From NCBI RefSeq assembly GCF_016907895.1, contig NZ_JAFBCV010000003.1, forward strand, positions 1 through 64,000: DNA of 64,000 nt. The letters run 5' to 3'. The position numbers and the translations under genes were made by a program. The notes below the pieces were generated by a model, which worked only from the letters and a program-made list of their open reading frames with translations, was not told where the DNA came from and searched no databases. Source of the stretch: Shouchella xiaoxiensis (lineage in GTDB: Bacteria > Bacillota > Bacilli > Bacillales > Bacillaceae_D). Below, piece after piece: positions 49,274-58,690 of this stretch (positions within the stretch are counted from its first letter, which is position 1; each line of letters starts with the position of its first letter).

Positions 49274-51044
49274 TACCAAGTCTTTCTTCAAGTTGCTCTA
49301 CTAAACCAACAATTTCAGCGGTCCGTGCTTCCCGGTCGGCTTCTTCTTGGGCTTTTTTCATGGCTCGCTGTACTTCTTCGTTTGAAAGCTCTGCTTCGAG
49401 TTCCTGTGTTTGGCTTAATGCTTCTGCATACTGCCTGAGTGCATCGGCTTCTTGCCCAATAATTTCAGTTTCGCAAGCACCACCAATGGCAATATTATGT
49501 TCATGTCCAACGAAGGAACAGTTCTCGATAAATCCACCAGCATGAAGCAAGCGAACTGCGCAAGTACCGCCATTTTCAATCAAGCATTCTCGAACGGTTG
49601 GTGTACTTCGACGCACATCGATTTGAGCTTCATAATGACCGGTTAGTTGACAATGTTCAATAAGACCACTGGATTGCTGTTCAAAACGAATGCCACTTTC
49701 ATAACTATCAAATAAGCGGCTCTCATTCATTGACAGTGTTGATTCATTGGATACATAAATTTGTGGATATAAATCATGATGATGATAGAAGACACTGTTT
49801 GAGACCATAGCGTGACTATTATCTTTTATATAAAGGCCGCTTTGCGAACCTTCAAATACTTGAACATCATCTATTTCTGCTTCGCTTTGATCAGCAATCA
49901 CAATCTGATTAAACTCATTTTCATAGAATCGGCAGTGAGCGATATGTGCGCTAGCATTCTCAGTTAACCATAGTCCATAGTGTTTGCCATAAAAAACAGA
50001 GCTATGTTTAATGCTTAACCGTGCCCGCTCGCTTGCAGCGACTTGTGGCAAATGATGTCCAAATATATCACTAGACTCAATATGTGCGTACGCGTTATTT
50101 GCAAGAGTAATTCCTGACTTCTCACCAAATTTTATCGTTGAGCGATAGACATAAATTGAACCAGCTTCAACCGTTACATGATGATTTGTATGTGACGTAA
50201 GCATGGAATTCTCAATTTGAGCATTGCCACTGTTACGGACAGCAATTGCGATGTCTCCAGTCTCAAGATGAGAATTTCTTAGAACTAATTGTCCGCCTTC
50301 ACTATTTAATTGGATGGGATAATTATCTGTTATTTTGCATGTTTGAAAGCTAATTCTCGCATCATCAAGGCTTTGTGCAGCACCTGATTGGCTTTCATAG
50401 ATAAAGCAGTCTTGGAAGGTTGCCTCACTTTGACCTTGAGCTTTTATCTGCATATTTTCGGAATGGTGGCCGTAAATCTGGCAGTTCTCAATCAAGCTTT
50501 TGCTTTGCTGGTCGAAGTTAAAAGCGGTACTCTGCCCTTGATAAATATGGGCATGTTTCATAATGAACCTGCCTTTGCCACCAACATAAACTTGTGAACC
50601 TAACTGACCGTAGAAGGCGCAATACTCTGCTCTTGCACGTCCAGTTATGTACAGACCGATTCCGTTATGTCTAATCGTCGCATCGGTTAACGATAAGTGA
50701 CCTTGTTCTTTTACGTCAATCGCATACTTTTTGATTTGGTTAAACTGACAATGAACAACTTCGACATGTCCTTTCTCAATAACGAGCCCCAAATCTGATT
50801 TTGCAAAAGTTAGGTTTTTGACTGACACAGATGCGTTTTCAATGATCGTTACAGATCCAGATAGAATAACGTCTTCTGGATCAGATGAAACACCGATAAG
50901 CTTAACTGATTTAGCAATAACTATTTTTTCGCGGTATACTCCCGCGTCAATTTCAATGTGATCACCATCATTTGCATCTAAAACTGCTTGTTCAATTGTT
51001 TTATATTTTGAGAGCAACTTTCGGGAAACATGAATTTTTCTCAC
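49266..51044 (-). CDS. large cytosolic right-handed beta-helix repeat protein with C-terminal coiled coil
   Basis: 592 residues, GTG start with GAGGTG upstream. Residues 1-45 resemble the start of pectinesterase-like helices (TIEQAVLDANDGDHIEIDAGVYREKIVI). About twenty degenerate 22-24-residue rungs follow (~46-535), with recurring G-L-I/V, N-A and A-I-ENC patterns as in the NosD/FBXO11 repeat families. A charged coiled coil (~540-592, QTQELEAELSNEEVQRAMKK) ends the protein. There is no secretion signal, transmembrane segment or catalytic triad, so it is probably an intracellular scaffold or binding protein. Similar helices occur with AAA+ proteins in some bacteria, but no partner lies here. 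Confidence 0.82.
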   Translation of the reverse strand: MRKIHVSRKLLSKYKTIEQAVLDANDGDHIEIDAGVYREKIVIAKSVKLIGVSSDPEDVILSGSVTIIENASVSVKNLTFAKSDLGLVIEKGHVEVVHCQFNQIKKYAIDVKEQGHLSLTDATIRHNGIGLYITGRARAEYCAFYGQLGSQVYVGGKGRFIMKHAHIYQGQSTAFNFDQQSKSLIENCQIYGHHSENMQIKAQGQSEATFQDCFIYESQSGAAQSLDDARISFQTCKITDNYPIQLNSEGGQLVLRNSHLETGDIAIAVRNSGNAQIENSMLTSHTNHHVTVEAGSIYVYRSTIKFGEKSGITLANNAYAHIESSDIFGHHLPQVAASERARLSIKHSSVFYGKHYGLWLTENASAHIAHCRFYENEFNQIVIADQSEAEIDDVQVFEGSQSGLYIKDNSHAMVSNSVFYHHHDLYPQIYVSNESTLSMNESRLFDSYESGIRFEQQSSGLIEHCQLTGHYEAQIDVRRSTPTVRECLIENGGTCAVRLLHAGGFIENCSFVGHEHNIAIGGACETEIIGQEADALRQYAEALSQTQELEAELSNEEVQRAMKKAQEEADREARTAEIVGLVEQLEERLGKK

Positions 51045-51163
51045 GCTTTTTCACCTCAATCTGTCTAAAGTATACCTGCTTTTAACAGTGCTGTCCAAAG
51101 GCGTTTTTAAAATATTTGCCAAATGAAACACAGAGTAAAGTTTTGAGTAGATGGAATAGAGAT

Positions 51164-51190
51164 GTTTGATGATGCCATCCTAGGAGGTAT
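51164..51190 (+). promoter_or_regulatory. possible SigB promoter of the SDR gene
   Basis: GTTTGA (51164-51169) and AGGTAT (51185-51190), 15 bases apart, near the GTTTAA/GGGTAT consensus. Related SDR genes of B. subtilis (ydaD, yhdF) are general-stress genes. Confidence 0.45.
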
Positions 51191-51226
51191 ACCATCTTTA
51201 ATAAGAATAAAGGAGGAAACAAGGAT

Positions 51227-52096
51227 ATGGATTTTCATAATTACTTAACGGAAGGTATCCCAAAACAAACTCAGGCAAAACAGCCTGGAATGGAAGGAGA
51301 AATGACTCCACAGCCCATTTTTGAAGACGAATCTTATAAAGGTTCTGGTAAATTAACAGGGAAAGTGGCGTTAATTACCGGAGGCGATTCTGGAATTGGC
51401 AGGGCTGTAGCAGTGGGTTATGCAAAAGAAGGAGCTCATGTAGCGATCGTTTATTTAGATGAACATGAAGATGCGGAATTTACAAAAAGGAGAGTGGAAC
51501 AAGAAGGCGTTCAATGCATTACGATTTCAGGGGATATTACTGAAGAATCTTTCTGCGTAGGGTGTGTGGAGCGAACGGTTGCTGAATTAGGTGGATTAGA
51601 TATTCTTGTGAATAATGCCGCTGAGCAACATCCTGTAAATGATTTAAGAGAACTTAGTGATGCACAGTTGAAGCGGACATTTGCGACAAACTTTTATTCC
51701 TATGTCTATTTTACCAAAGCAGCGCTCGATTACTTACAGCCAGGAAGCGCCATTATAAATACGTCTTCCATTAACGCCTACCGTGGAAACGTCTCTTTAA
51801 TTGATTACACAAGTACCAAAGGAGCAGTAACGGCGTTTACACGTTCAATGGCGCAATCTCTAGCACCACAGCACATTCGTGTTAACAGCGTAGCGCCTGG
51901 ACCAATTTGGACCCCACTTATTCCTGCATCCTTTGATGAAGAAAAAGTGGCGAAATTTGGTCTTCAAACTTTAATGGGGCGAACAGGGCAGCCAAGTGAG
52001 CTAGTTGGTGCGTATGTCTTGCTGGCTTCTAATGATTCCTCTTATATGACCGGACAAGCTATTCATATAAATGGTGGGGATTATTTAAGCTCATAA
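51227..52096 (+). CDS. short-chain dehydrogenase/reductase, YhdF/YdaD type
   Basis: 289 residues. The leader of about 45 residues (PKQTQAKQPGMEGEMTPQP) typical of general-stress SDRs precedes the Rossmann fold: TGGDSGIGRAVAV, NNAAEQ, catalytic Ser in NTSSINAY, and YTSTK with the Tyr-Lys pair. C-terminal TGQAIHINGGDYLSS is conserved. It uses NAD(P) with an unknown alcohol or sugar substrate. AAAGGAGG precedes ATG by nine bases. A SigB-like promoter upstream supports a stress role. Confidence 0.9.
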   Translation: MDFHNYLTEGIPKQTQAKQPGMEGEMTPQPIFEDESYKGSGKLTGKVALITGGDSGIGRAVAVGYAKEGAHVAIVYLDEHEDAEFTKRRVEQEGVQCITISGDITEESFCVGCVERTVAELGGLDILVNNAAEQHPVNDLRELSDAQLKRTFATNFYSYVYFTKAALDYLQPGSAIINTSSINAYRGNVSLIDYTSTKGAVTAFTRSMAQSLAPQHIRVNSVAPGPIWTPLIPASFDEEKVAKFGLQTLMGRTGQPSELVGAYVLLASNDSSYMTGQAIHINGGDYLSS

Positions 52097-52102
52097 AAAA
52101 AT

Positions 52103-52138
52103 AAGAGCGGCTCAGCGTTAATCAGAGTCGCTCTTTCT
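52103..52138. terminator. terminator between convergent SDR and nagR
   Basis: AAGAGCGGCTC and GAGTCGCTCTT arms (one mismatch), T/C-rich tail on + and A-run flank for -. Confidence 0.75.
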
Positions 52139-52143
52139 CCATT

Positions 52144-52866
52144 TTAGCGAGACATTTTTGTGACAAAATGGTAGCGATCCCCGCGATAGTGAGAGTAAAC
52201 GGCTTCGAGGACACGATTGTCTTCTAAGCGTGCCTGGCGGCGAATTGCTAATAAGGGGGAACCTTTCTCAACCTCAAGCAGGGCAGCATCTTCAGACGTT
52301 GCGAGTATGGCTTTAATTGTTTGTTCCGCATCATTGATTATATAGCCGCATTCTTGTTCAAAGTACTGGTAAAGAGAAGAATGCAAGACACCTTCATGTA
52401 AATCAGGTGCTAGCTCACAGGTAATATACGTTTGCTCTAGCGCAATAGGCATATGGTCAGCTAGACGAACCCGTTTAATTGCAAAGACCATGGTGCCTTC
52501 ACTTATGCCCAATATGGAAGCAATCTCACCTGTTGCTTCAACCCGATTAAACGAAAGGAGCTTAGAGCCAGGTTCCATTTCACGGTTTTTCATATCTTCT
52601 GTAAAACTGGTCATTTTTGATAACGGTTGTTCAATATTGGGCCATGACACAAATGTGCCTTTTCCTTTTTCACGGTAAAGTTTTTTTTGCTGAACAAGAT
52701 TTGTTATTCCTTGTCTAATCGTCATCCGGCTTACCCCATATTCTGAAGCAAATTCTCGTTCAGAAGGGAGTGCTTCGCCTGGTCGTAATACACCGTCTTT
52801 AATTTGTTTATCAATTAAGGCTTCTATTTGAAAATAAATAGGAATAGGAGATTGCTTATCAATCAT
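52144..52866 (-). CDS. nagR: GntR/HutC-family repressor of N-acetylglucosamine genes
   Basis: 240 residues from ATG 52866 (AGAGGA upstream). N-terminal winged helix (IYFQIEALIDKQIKDGVLRPGEALPSEREFASEYGVSRMTIRQGI) plus UTRA effector domain (~85-235), as in B. subtilis NagR/YvoA. It should repress nagAB until glucosamine-6-phosphate or GlcNAc-6-phosphate binds. Divergent from nagA, with a palindromic dre-type operator between them. Confidence 0.92.
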   Translation of the reverse strand: MIDKQSPIPIYFQIEALIDKQIKDGVLRPGEALPSEREFASEYGVSRMTIRQGITNLVQQKKLYREKGKGTFVSWPNIEQPLSKMTSFTEDMKNREMEPGSKLLSFNRVEATGEIASILGISEGTMVFAIKRVRLADHMPIALEQTYITCELAPDLHEGVLHSSLYQYFEQECGYIINDAEQTIKAILATSEDAALLEVEKGSPLLAIRRQARLEDNRVLEAVYSHYRGDRYHFVTKMSR

Positions 52867-52930
52867 GATCCTCTTAACCTCCAACACAGGAATAATAATT
52901 AAAGTATATCACATTTATGAAAAACAACAA

Positions 52931-52965
52931 TTGGTATAGACAACTAAACAACTAGATAATATAAT
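52931..52965 (+). promoter_or_regulatory. nagAB promoter with NagR (dre) operator
   Basis: Operator TTGGTATAGACAA (52931-52943) matches the dre pattern TGGTCTAGACCA. TAGACA (52937-52942) serves as -35 and TATAAT (52960-52965) as -10, 17 bases apart. The repressor would cover the -35. Confidence 0.75.
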
Positions 52966-53001
52966 AAACGTAGTTAGTATGATACGAATGAGGTGAATAA
53001 A

Positions 53002-54183
53002 ATGGCGGAATATGTATTTCAAGCAAAGAAACTTATCACGGGAAAACCGGGAGATGCGTTAAAACAAGATCAGTTTGTAGCAGTGAATCAAGGAGTTATT
53101 TTAGCCGTCGGTGAAGGTGAAGGAGACCGCTATATAAATGAGGCCACTAAAGTCATTCAGCTAGAAGCGAATGATACTGTTGTACCGGGGTTTATTGATT
53201 TACACATTCATGGAACGCACGGTGTAGACGTCATGGATGCTTCAGATAAAGCGCTTGAAACAATGGCAATACATTTACCAGAAGAAGGCACGACGAGCTT
53301 CTTGGCTACAACCATTACCCAAAGCCCAGACGCAATTTCAGATGCGATTCAAGCGATTGCTGATTTCTCTGCTAAGAAAAAAGGAGCAGCGCTTACTGGT
53401 GTTCACGTAGAAGGACCTTTTATTAATGAAAAAAGAAAAGGGGCACAGCCTGCTGCCTTTATTGGTGATCCGTCAATCAAACAAATGCAGAATTGGATCG
53501 ATTTAAGTAAGGGGAGAATTAAGCAAGTCACTTATGCTCCTGAGCGTAACGAAGGTATTGCCTTTACCGCTTTTCTGAGCGAGAGAGGAATTACCGCTTC
53601 TATTGGACATTCCGATGCGAACTATGAACAGGTGAACAGTGCGATTCAAGCTGGTGCAAACCAAGTGACTCATTTGTTTAACGGCATGAGTCCGTTGCAT
53701 CATAGAGAGCCTGGTGTGGCCGGAGCAGCGCTGCTGTTTGATCAATTAGATGTTGAGTTGATTGTCGATGGCATTCACATTCATCCTGAAATTGTACGAT
53801 TTGCATGGAAAGCAAAAGGGACAGATCGTTGTCTACTCATTACAGATTCAATGAGGGCGAAAGGTCTTGATGAAGGAGAATATGATTTAGGTGGACAACA
53901 GGTGAAGGTTGCAGCTGGAAAGGCTACTCTTTTGGAATCAGGGAGTTTAGCTGGTTCGGTTTTGAAAATGAATGACGCGGTTAGTAATATGATTCGTTTT
54001 ACAGGATGTAGTCTTGCAGAAGCCGTGCAAATGGCTACTTACAATCCAGCCAAAAAAATTGGGATTTTAGAGCAGACGGGAACAATTGAGCAAGGGAAAC
54101 ATGCAGATCTAACCGTATTAAGAAATGAAAAAGAGGTAATCCTTACGTACTGTAAAGGTGAAGAAGTGTTTAGGAAGGACTGA
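53002..54183 (+). CDS. nagA: N-acetylglucosamine-6-phosphate deacetylase
   Basis: 393 residues from ATG 53002 with GAGGTG upstream (GTG 52993 is within that site). It removes acetate from GlcNAc-6-P. Amidohydrolase barrel with metal site residues: HIHG after FIDL, Glu in GVHVEGPFIN, His in IGHSDA and THLFNGM, and catalytic Asp in LITDSM. Ends five bases before nagB. The pair feeds fructose-6-P from chitin or wall amino sugar; a nag PTS is not in the window. Confidence 0.95.
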   Translation: MAEYVFQAKKLITGKPGDALKQDQFVAVNQGVILAVGEGEGDRYINEATKVIQLEANDTVVPGFIDLHIHGTHGVDVMDASDKALETMAIHLPEEGTTSFLATTITQSPDAISDAIQAIADFSAKKKGAALTGVHVEGPFINEKRKGAQPAAFIGDPSIKQMQNWIDLSKGRIKQVTYAPERNEGIAFTAFLSERGITASIGHSDANYEQVNSAIQAGANQVTHLFNGMSPLHHREPGVAGAALLFDQLDVELIVDGIHIHPEIVRFAWKAKGTDRCLLITDSMRAKGLDEGEYDLGGQQVKVAAGKATLLESGSLAGSVLKMNDAVSNMIRFTGCSLAEAVQMATYNPAKKIGILEQTGTIEQGKHADLTVLRNEKEVILTYCKGEEVFRKD

Positions 54184-54188
54184 CTGCT

Positions 54189-54920
54189 ATGAATGTCATA
54201 TATGTAAAAGATAGTAAAGAGATGAGTGAAAAAGCAGCTTCATTGTTATTTTCACGAATGAAAACAACAGAAGGTCAACTAAATTTAGGGTTGGCTACAG
54301 GTGGAACGCCACAAGGAACCTATGAGGAATTGATTAAAAAGACAAGAGCAGCAAACCAATCGTTTGCACAAGTAAAAACATTTAATTTGGATGAATACGT
54401 TGGGCTTTCTGAAGAAAATCATCAAAGCTACCGTTACTATATGAATACTCATTTCTTTAACCATATAGATATTCCAATAGAGCAAACGTTTTTGCCGAAT
54501 GGAATGGCATTAAATTTAGAAGAAGAATGTGCTCGATATGAACAGTTAATCATTGATAATGGAGGCATTGATGTTCAGTTGTTAGGAATTGGTAGTAATG
54601 GTCATATTGGCTTTAATGAACCAGGAACGCCATTCAGTGAAGAAACACATTTAGTGAAATTAGCTCAAGAAACAAAGGAAGCAAATGCCCGCTATTTTAA
54701 TGATCAATCTGAGGTACCGAGTCAAGCTATTACAATGGGAATCGCCTCTATCATGCGAGCAAAAGAGATTGTATTGCTTATCTCGGGTGAAAATAAAGCA
54801 GATGCTTTTGCAAAATTCATGAATGGGACTTTGAGTGAACAATTTCCGGCTTCCATTTTAGAAACACATGAGAATGTAACTGTTATTGTTGATGAAGCTG
54901 CTGCAAATAAGATGAATTAA
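54189..54920 (+). CDS. nagB: glucosamine-6-phosphate deaminase
   Basis: 243 residues. It converts GlcN-6-P to fructose-6-P and ammonia. Motifs: GLATGGTPQGTYEEL phosphate loop, NLDEYVGL with catalytic Asp, and LLGIGSNGHIGFNEPGTPF with the catalytic His. It is the short Gram-positive form without the allosteric tail. Second gene of the NagR-controlled operon. Confidence 0.95.
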   Translation: MNVIYVKDSKEMSEKAASLLFSRMKTTEGQLNLGLATGGTPQGTYEELIKKTRAANQSFAQVKTFNLDEYVGLSEENHQSYRYYMNTHFFNHIDIPIEQTFLPNGMALNLEEECARYEQLIIDNGGIDVQLLGIGSNGHIGFNEPGTPFSEETHLVKLAQETKEANARYFNDQSEVPSQAITMGIASIMRAKEIVLLISGENKADAFAKFMNGTLSEQFPASILETHENVTVIVDEAAANKMN

Positions 54921-54922
54921 AA

Positions 54923-55000
54923 AAAGAATCTCTAGAATTAGAGATTCTTCAGATTGTCGAGAAAGCCTTGGATCTGTAAACCAGGGCTTTCTCTTTTTTG
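54923..55000 (+). terminator. double hairpin after nagB
   Basis: First AAGAATCTC-TAGAATTA-GAGATTCTT (no T-run), then GAGAAAGCC...GGCTTTCTC followed by TTTTTTG, which is the real terminator. Confidence 0.85.
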
Positions 55001-55001
55001 T

Positions 55002-56189
55002 CTAGCGTTTTAGTTTAGGTGCTTTTAAATAGGTACCAGCTCGCCAAATCCATTCTAAAGGTCCCATTAAGAAGAACCGCAACCAAACGGTACTTGCGAG
55101 AACTTGGATGAGATAAAATCCAATTGCTATTAGTGTTCCGTAAAAAAGTCCAAGTTCTGCAAACAAGCCAAACCCATAACCAGCAAACAAGAAAGTAAAA
55201 ACAATCGATTGGAATAAATAATTTGTGAAGGCCATTTTACCAACAGCTGCGAAAGGGGCAAAGAGCTGGTTTCCTAAGTAATGGACAAGCAGCGCAATAC
55301 ACCCAGCGTAAAATAGTGCAAGTGCCGGCGCGCCAATTGAATAAGAGAGTAGCTCAAGCTGTGAGTTTGTTCCTTCAACATAAGCATTTGGAAATTTAGC
55401 AATCAAACCAACAATCAGGAACAGCGGAATGCTGATGAAAAAGAGCCGCTTATGTTGAGTAATATCTTCAAGCCATTTTTTTCGAGCAACGTAAGCACCA
55501 ATTAAAAACATCGGCATAACGGTGATGACTGCGGACAGTTGGAAAAAGATCTCTCCAAAAACAAATAAAGCACCATTACCTGCTGAGATACCAATTAAAT
55601 CATAAGTTGATCTCAAAAGAACATGGTCACTATAGCTGCCTTCACTAATAATTGCTTGTTCCACTGTGTAAAAAGCAGGAGGTGTCACTTCACCCATGTC
55701 TGGTAACAGAACCATTAAGGCGATTGCGGCGAACCAAATAAGAGCACTGATACCAATCCCCCTTGTTGAAAGGAAGAGAAAAGCAAAAAGCAGCATGGCT
55801 GTTAATGCGTATGTAACAAGGATGTCCCCGCGCCAAATAAAGAGTAAATGAATAAGTCCAAAGAGTAACAACAAGGTCGTTCTTCTCCAAAAAACAGGAG
55901 AGTAGCTTGTTAATCGTTCCGTTAAGCGCTGTTTTTGCAGCGACATGCCATAACCAAATAAAAATGAAAAGAGGGTAATAAAACTTCCATCTACTAAAAA
56001 TCGTATAAGGAAATGAGTAGCTTCATCAAGTTGACCATTCTGATACATTCCCGTGACAGGTTGAACACTGCCGAGCATACCAAACTGAAATACAATGCTA
56101 TTCGCAATGAGTATACCAAGTAAGGCAACCCCCCGCATAACATCAAGAGAAACGATTCGATTTTGATTTGTGTTAATTCCGTTCATCAT
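55002..56189 (-). CDS. DUF418 / YeiB-family membrane protein
   Basis: 395 residues, about 10 helices. It starts RIVSLDVMRGVALLGILIANS, the DUF1624/YeiB signature, and ends with the DUF418 domain (~225-385) containing AAVGKMAFTNYLFQS and GPLEWIWRAGTY. These resemble acyltransferase-3-like proteins but the substrate is unknown. GGAG lies 5 or 8 bases before two adjacent ATGs (56189, 56186). Monocistronic. Confidence 0.88.
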   Translation of the reverse strand: MMNGINTNQNRIVSLDVMRGVALLGILIANSIVFQFGMLGSVQPVTGMYQNGQLDEATHFLIRFLVDGSFITLFSFLFGYGMSLQKQRLTERLTSYSPVFWRRTTLLLLFGLIHLLFIWRGDILVTYALTAMLLFAFLFLSTRGIGISALIWFAAIALMVLLPDMGEVTPPAFYTVEQAIISEGSYSDHVLLRSTYDLIGISAGNGALFVFGEIFFQLSAVITVMPMFLIGAYVARKKWLEDITQHKRLFFISIPLFLIVGLIAKFPNAYVEGTNSQLELLSYSIGAPALALFYAGCIALLVHYLGNQLFAPFAAVGKMAFTNYLFQSIVFTFLFAGYGFGLFAELGLFYGTLIAIGFYLIQVLASTVWLRFFLMGPLEWIWRAGTYLKAPKLKR

Positions 56190-56358
56190 TTGTCTCCTTT
56201 AAACAATATGTGTATGTAATTTCCATTAATCATGCCATATCTTATCGAAAGTGAAAAGGTAGACTTCAATCTATTTCTATTTTCATGTTAATTTAGTACA
56301 CTGAAAAGGTGAGTTCTTGCGTTAAATGAAGGCTAAGAATGTGTAGGAGGACAGAGAG

Positions 56359-57135
56359 ATGAATGAAGTTTTGAAACAGATGAGTGCACACCGTTCAATA
56401 CGTGCTTATAAGCACCAAGCTGTGTCTACTAAAGAAATTGAACGAATTACAACGGCAGCAAGATGGGCCTCTACGTCTAATCATGTTCAGGCCTATTCAA
56501 TCATTGTCGTTCAAGACGATGAAAAGAAAAAGCGATTAGCTGAGTTAACTGGCGGACAGCGTTGGGTTGAAGAGTGCCCTGTCTTTTTTGTTATCTGCTG
56601 TGATTTCTCTAGACATAAAGCAGCAAGTACTGAACATCAGGTTTCATTTGACATTGGCGGAGTGGAACAAATGCTAGTTGGTGCCGTTGATGCAGCTCTT
56701 GTAGCACAGAATATGCTACTTGCAGCTGAATCACTACAATTGGGTGGAGTAATGATTGGTGGAATTCGAAACAACCCGCGTGAAGTTTGTGAGTTGCTTA
56801 CATTACCTCAACATTCTTTTCCGGTAATGGGACTTGCTGTCGGGTATCCTAACCAAGAGGTTGATCAGAAGCCGCGATTGCCTCAACCAGCAATTGTACA
56901 TATGGAAGAATACAATCATGAGCAAGACCAATACATTCAAACCTATGACACAGAAATGAGTCAATATTATACAGAGCGAACAAATGGTAAACGCACAACA
57001 GGTTGGACTAAAGCGATGGCCGAGTATACAAAAATGAGAAAGCGTCCTCATCTAGACCAATTTTTGAAAGAACAAGGTTTTTTACATGAGCGTCATAGTG
57101 AAACGAGAATGATGCAGGATGGGGGAGATGTATAA
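56359..57135 (+). CDS. NADPH-dependent FMN nitro/flavin reductase (NfsA/NfrA type)
   Basis: 258 residues. Nitroreductase fold of the NfrA/NfsA group: HRSIRAYKHQAV at the N-terminus (FMN phosphate Arg-Ser), WASTSNHVQAYSI, MLLAAESLQLGGVMIGGIRNNP and VGYP. Reduces flavins, quinones or nitroaromatics with NADPH. AGGAGGACAG precedes ATG. Its stop overlaps the next start by one base (TAATG), so an operon with the FAH-like gene is likely. Confidence 0.9.
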   Translation: MNEVLKQMSAHRSIRAYKHQAVSTKEIERITTAARWASTSNHVQAYSIIVVQDDEKKKRLAELTGGQRWVEECPVFFVICCDFSRHKAASTEHQVSFDIGGVEQMLVGAVDAALVAQNMLLAAESLQLGGVMIGGIRNNPREVCELLTLPQHSFPVMGLAVGYPNQEVDQKPRLPQPAIVHMEEYNHEQDQYIQTYDTEMSQYYTERTNGKRTTGWTKAMAEYTKMRKRPHLDQFLKEQGFLHERHSETRMMQDGGDV

Positions 57136-57776
57136 TGAATCATTCAATAGAATCAATAAGAGATATTTATTGTGTCGGTAGGAATTATGCGAAACATGCT
57201 GAAGAACTTGGCAATGATATTCCGGATGAACCGTTGCTTTTTTCTAAGCCATTAAGTTCACTTGCTTTCGCAGATGGGAATGAGCTCACTTTTCCAGGGA
57301 GTAAAGGAGAAGTTCATTATGAACTTGAGCTTGTGTTAAAGATTGGTAAAGACGTTGAAGAGGGCGACCTGTTAGACGATATTGTTACAGAAATGGCATT
57401 AGGAATTGACTTAACATTGAGGGATATTCAGGCGCAGTTAAAAAAGAAAGGGCATCCGTGGCTTCGTGCAAAAGGGTTCCGTAATGCAACGATTTTATCC
57501 GAATTCTTTCCGTTTCCTGGAGAAAATGAATTAAAACAAATTCCTTTCTCATTGGTCAAGCAAGGTGAGACGGTTCAAAAAGGCTATTCAGAACAGATGA
57601 TTTTTAGCTGTAGTAAGTTACTGGAGGAGTGCCAGCGTGAATTTGGGCTTAAAAAGGGAGATTTACTCTTTACTGGTACACCAGAAGGGGTTGGTCCAAT
57701 TCAGAATAAAGATGAATTTCAGATGTATTTTGCAGGCGATTTAAAAGGACAATTCCTGGTGAAGATTGAATCATAA
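57135..57776 (+). CDS. fumarylacetoacetate-hydrolase-family protein
   Basis: 213 residues, small FAH-fold protein of the YcgM/FAHD1 type. Metal ligands Glu-x-Glu in HYELELVLKIG and Asp in GIDLTLRD; RAKGFRNATILSEFF and FTGTPEGVGPI complete the site. Relatives are oxaloacetate decarboxylases/acylpyruvate hydrolases. Translationally coupled to the nitroreductase and followed by the GDPD-like gene, probably a three-gene operon. Confidence 0.88.
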   Translation: MNHSIESIRDIYCVGRNYAKHAEELGNDIPDEPLLFSKPLSSLAFADGNELTFPGSKGEVHYELELVLKIGKDVEEGDLLDDIVTEMALGIDLTLRDIQAQLKKKGHPWLRAKGFRNATILSEFFPFPGENELKQIPFSLVKQGETVQKGYSEQMIFSCSKLLEECQREFGLKKGDLLFTGTPEGVGPIQNKDEFQMYFAGDLKGQFLVKIES

Positions 57777-57808
57777 AAGCGGACTTGAGAAAGGAGTTGA
57801 GGCAGTCA

Positions 57809-58537
57809 ATGAAGCCATTAATCTTTGCTCATCGTGGCGCTTCGGGTTCATTTCCAGAGAATACATTAAAGGCATTTCAACAAGCGGTAAAAGCGAATGC
57901 AGACGGGGTTACTTTAAGTGTTCAGCTTTCTAAAGATTTTATTCCCGTTCTAATCCATGACCGAACAGTGAACAGAACCACGGATGGTCAAGGGCTTGTT
58001 AGTCATTATACAGCGAATGAATTGAAACAACTAAATGCAGCTGCGCACCACAATGCGCAAATAAGAGAGCCTGTTTTGCTGCTAGAAGATTGTATTAGTT
58101 GGTTAAAGGATCAATCAAAACTGCAAGTAGTTATGGAGTTAAGAAGTTATAACGTCAATTCTAAACAATTGTTGGATACAATCATTCCTCTTGTTGACCA
58201 AGAGGAAATGAAACATCGCGTAGTCCTTGCCTCTTATGACCATATTTTATTAAGCGAGATCAAAACGGCTAGTCATCAGTTAACCATTGCTCCATTAATG
58301 GAGGGACGGTTATGGGATGCCGTGCATTATTTAAACAGTATGCAGGCAAAAAGTTACTTTCTCGGGGCTCAATATGTCTCTAGAGAGTTGGTTCATCAAC
58401 TAGAAGAGTATGATATGTCTGTCGGTGCCCATTCTACAAACGATACATTGACTCTAAAAAAGTTAATGAATACTGGGATCGCTACAATATTTAGTGATTT
58501 TCCGGCCAGAGCTATTCATGTCCGTGATCATTTATAG
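57809..58537 (+). CDS. GDPD-family protein lacking two metal ligands
   Basis: 242 residues from ATG 57809 (GAGG six bases upstream). The barrel start HRGASGSFPENTLKAF and the HDRTVNRTTDG loop match glycerophosphodiesterases, and H8 and H50 are present. The invariant E-x-D metal pair is T35 and S37 (ADGVTLSVQLSKD), whereas the intact paralogue at 10.6 kb has E34 and D36. A Glu in VVMELRS remains. Catalysis by the usual mechanism is doubtful; a binding or regulatory role, or altered chemistry, is possible. Last gene of the 56.3-58.5 kb operon. Confidence 0.82.
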   Translation: MKPLIFAHRGASGSFPENTLKAFQQAVKANADGVTLSVQLSKDFIPVLIHDRTVNRTTDGQGLVSHYTANELKQLNAAAHHNAQIREPVLLLEDCISWLKDQSKLQVVMELRSYNVNSKQLLDTIIPLVDQEEMKHRVVLASYDHILLSEIKTASHQLTIAPLMEGRLWDAVHYLNSMQAKSYFLGAQYVSRELVHQLEEYDMSVGAHSTNDTLTLKKLMNTGIATIFSDFPARAIHVRDHL

Positions 58538-58540
58538 AAG

Positions 58541-58569
58541 AAGGAAAGCCGCGCTGGCTTTCCTTTTCC
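58541..58569 (+). terminator. terminator of the GDPD-like operon
   Basis: AAGGAAAGCC-GCGCT-GGCTTTCCTT followed by TTCC. Confidence 0.8.
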
Positions 58570-58690
58570 TCTGTTACCTTAGTTCTTTTAAATCAGTAAA
58601 AAGCGGGTAAAATACTATTCAAATGGAGTGAAAAAAGGTACACTACTGAATGAATTAATTTCATATGTTTGCAAGGGGTGATCAGTTAAA

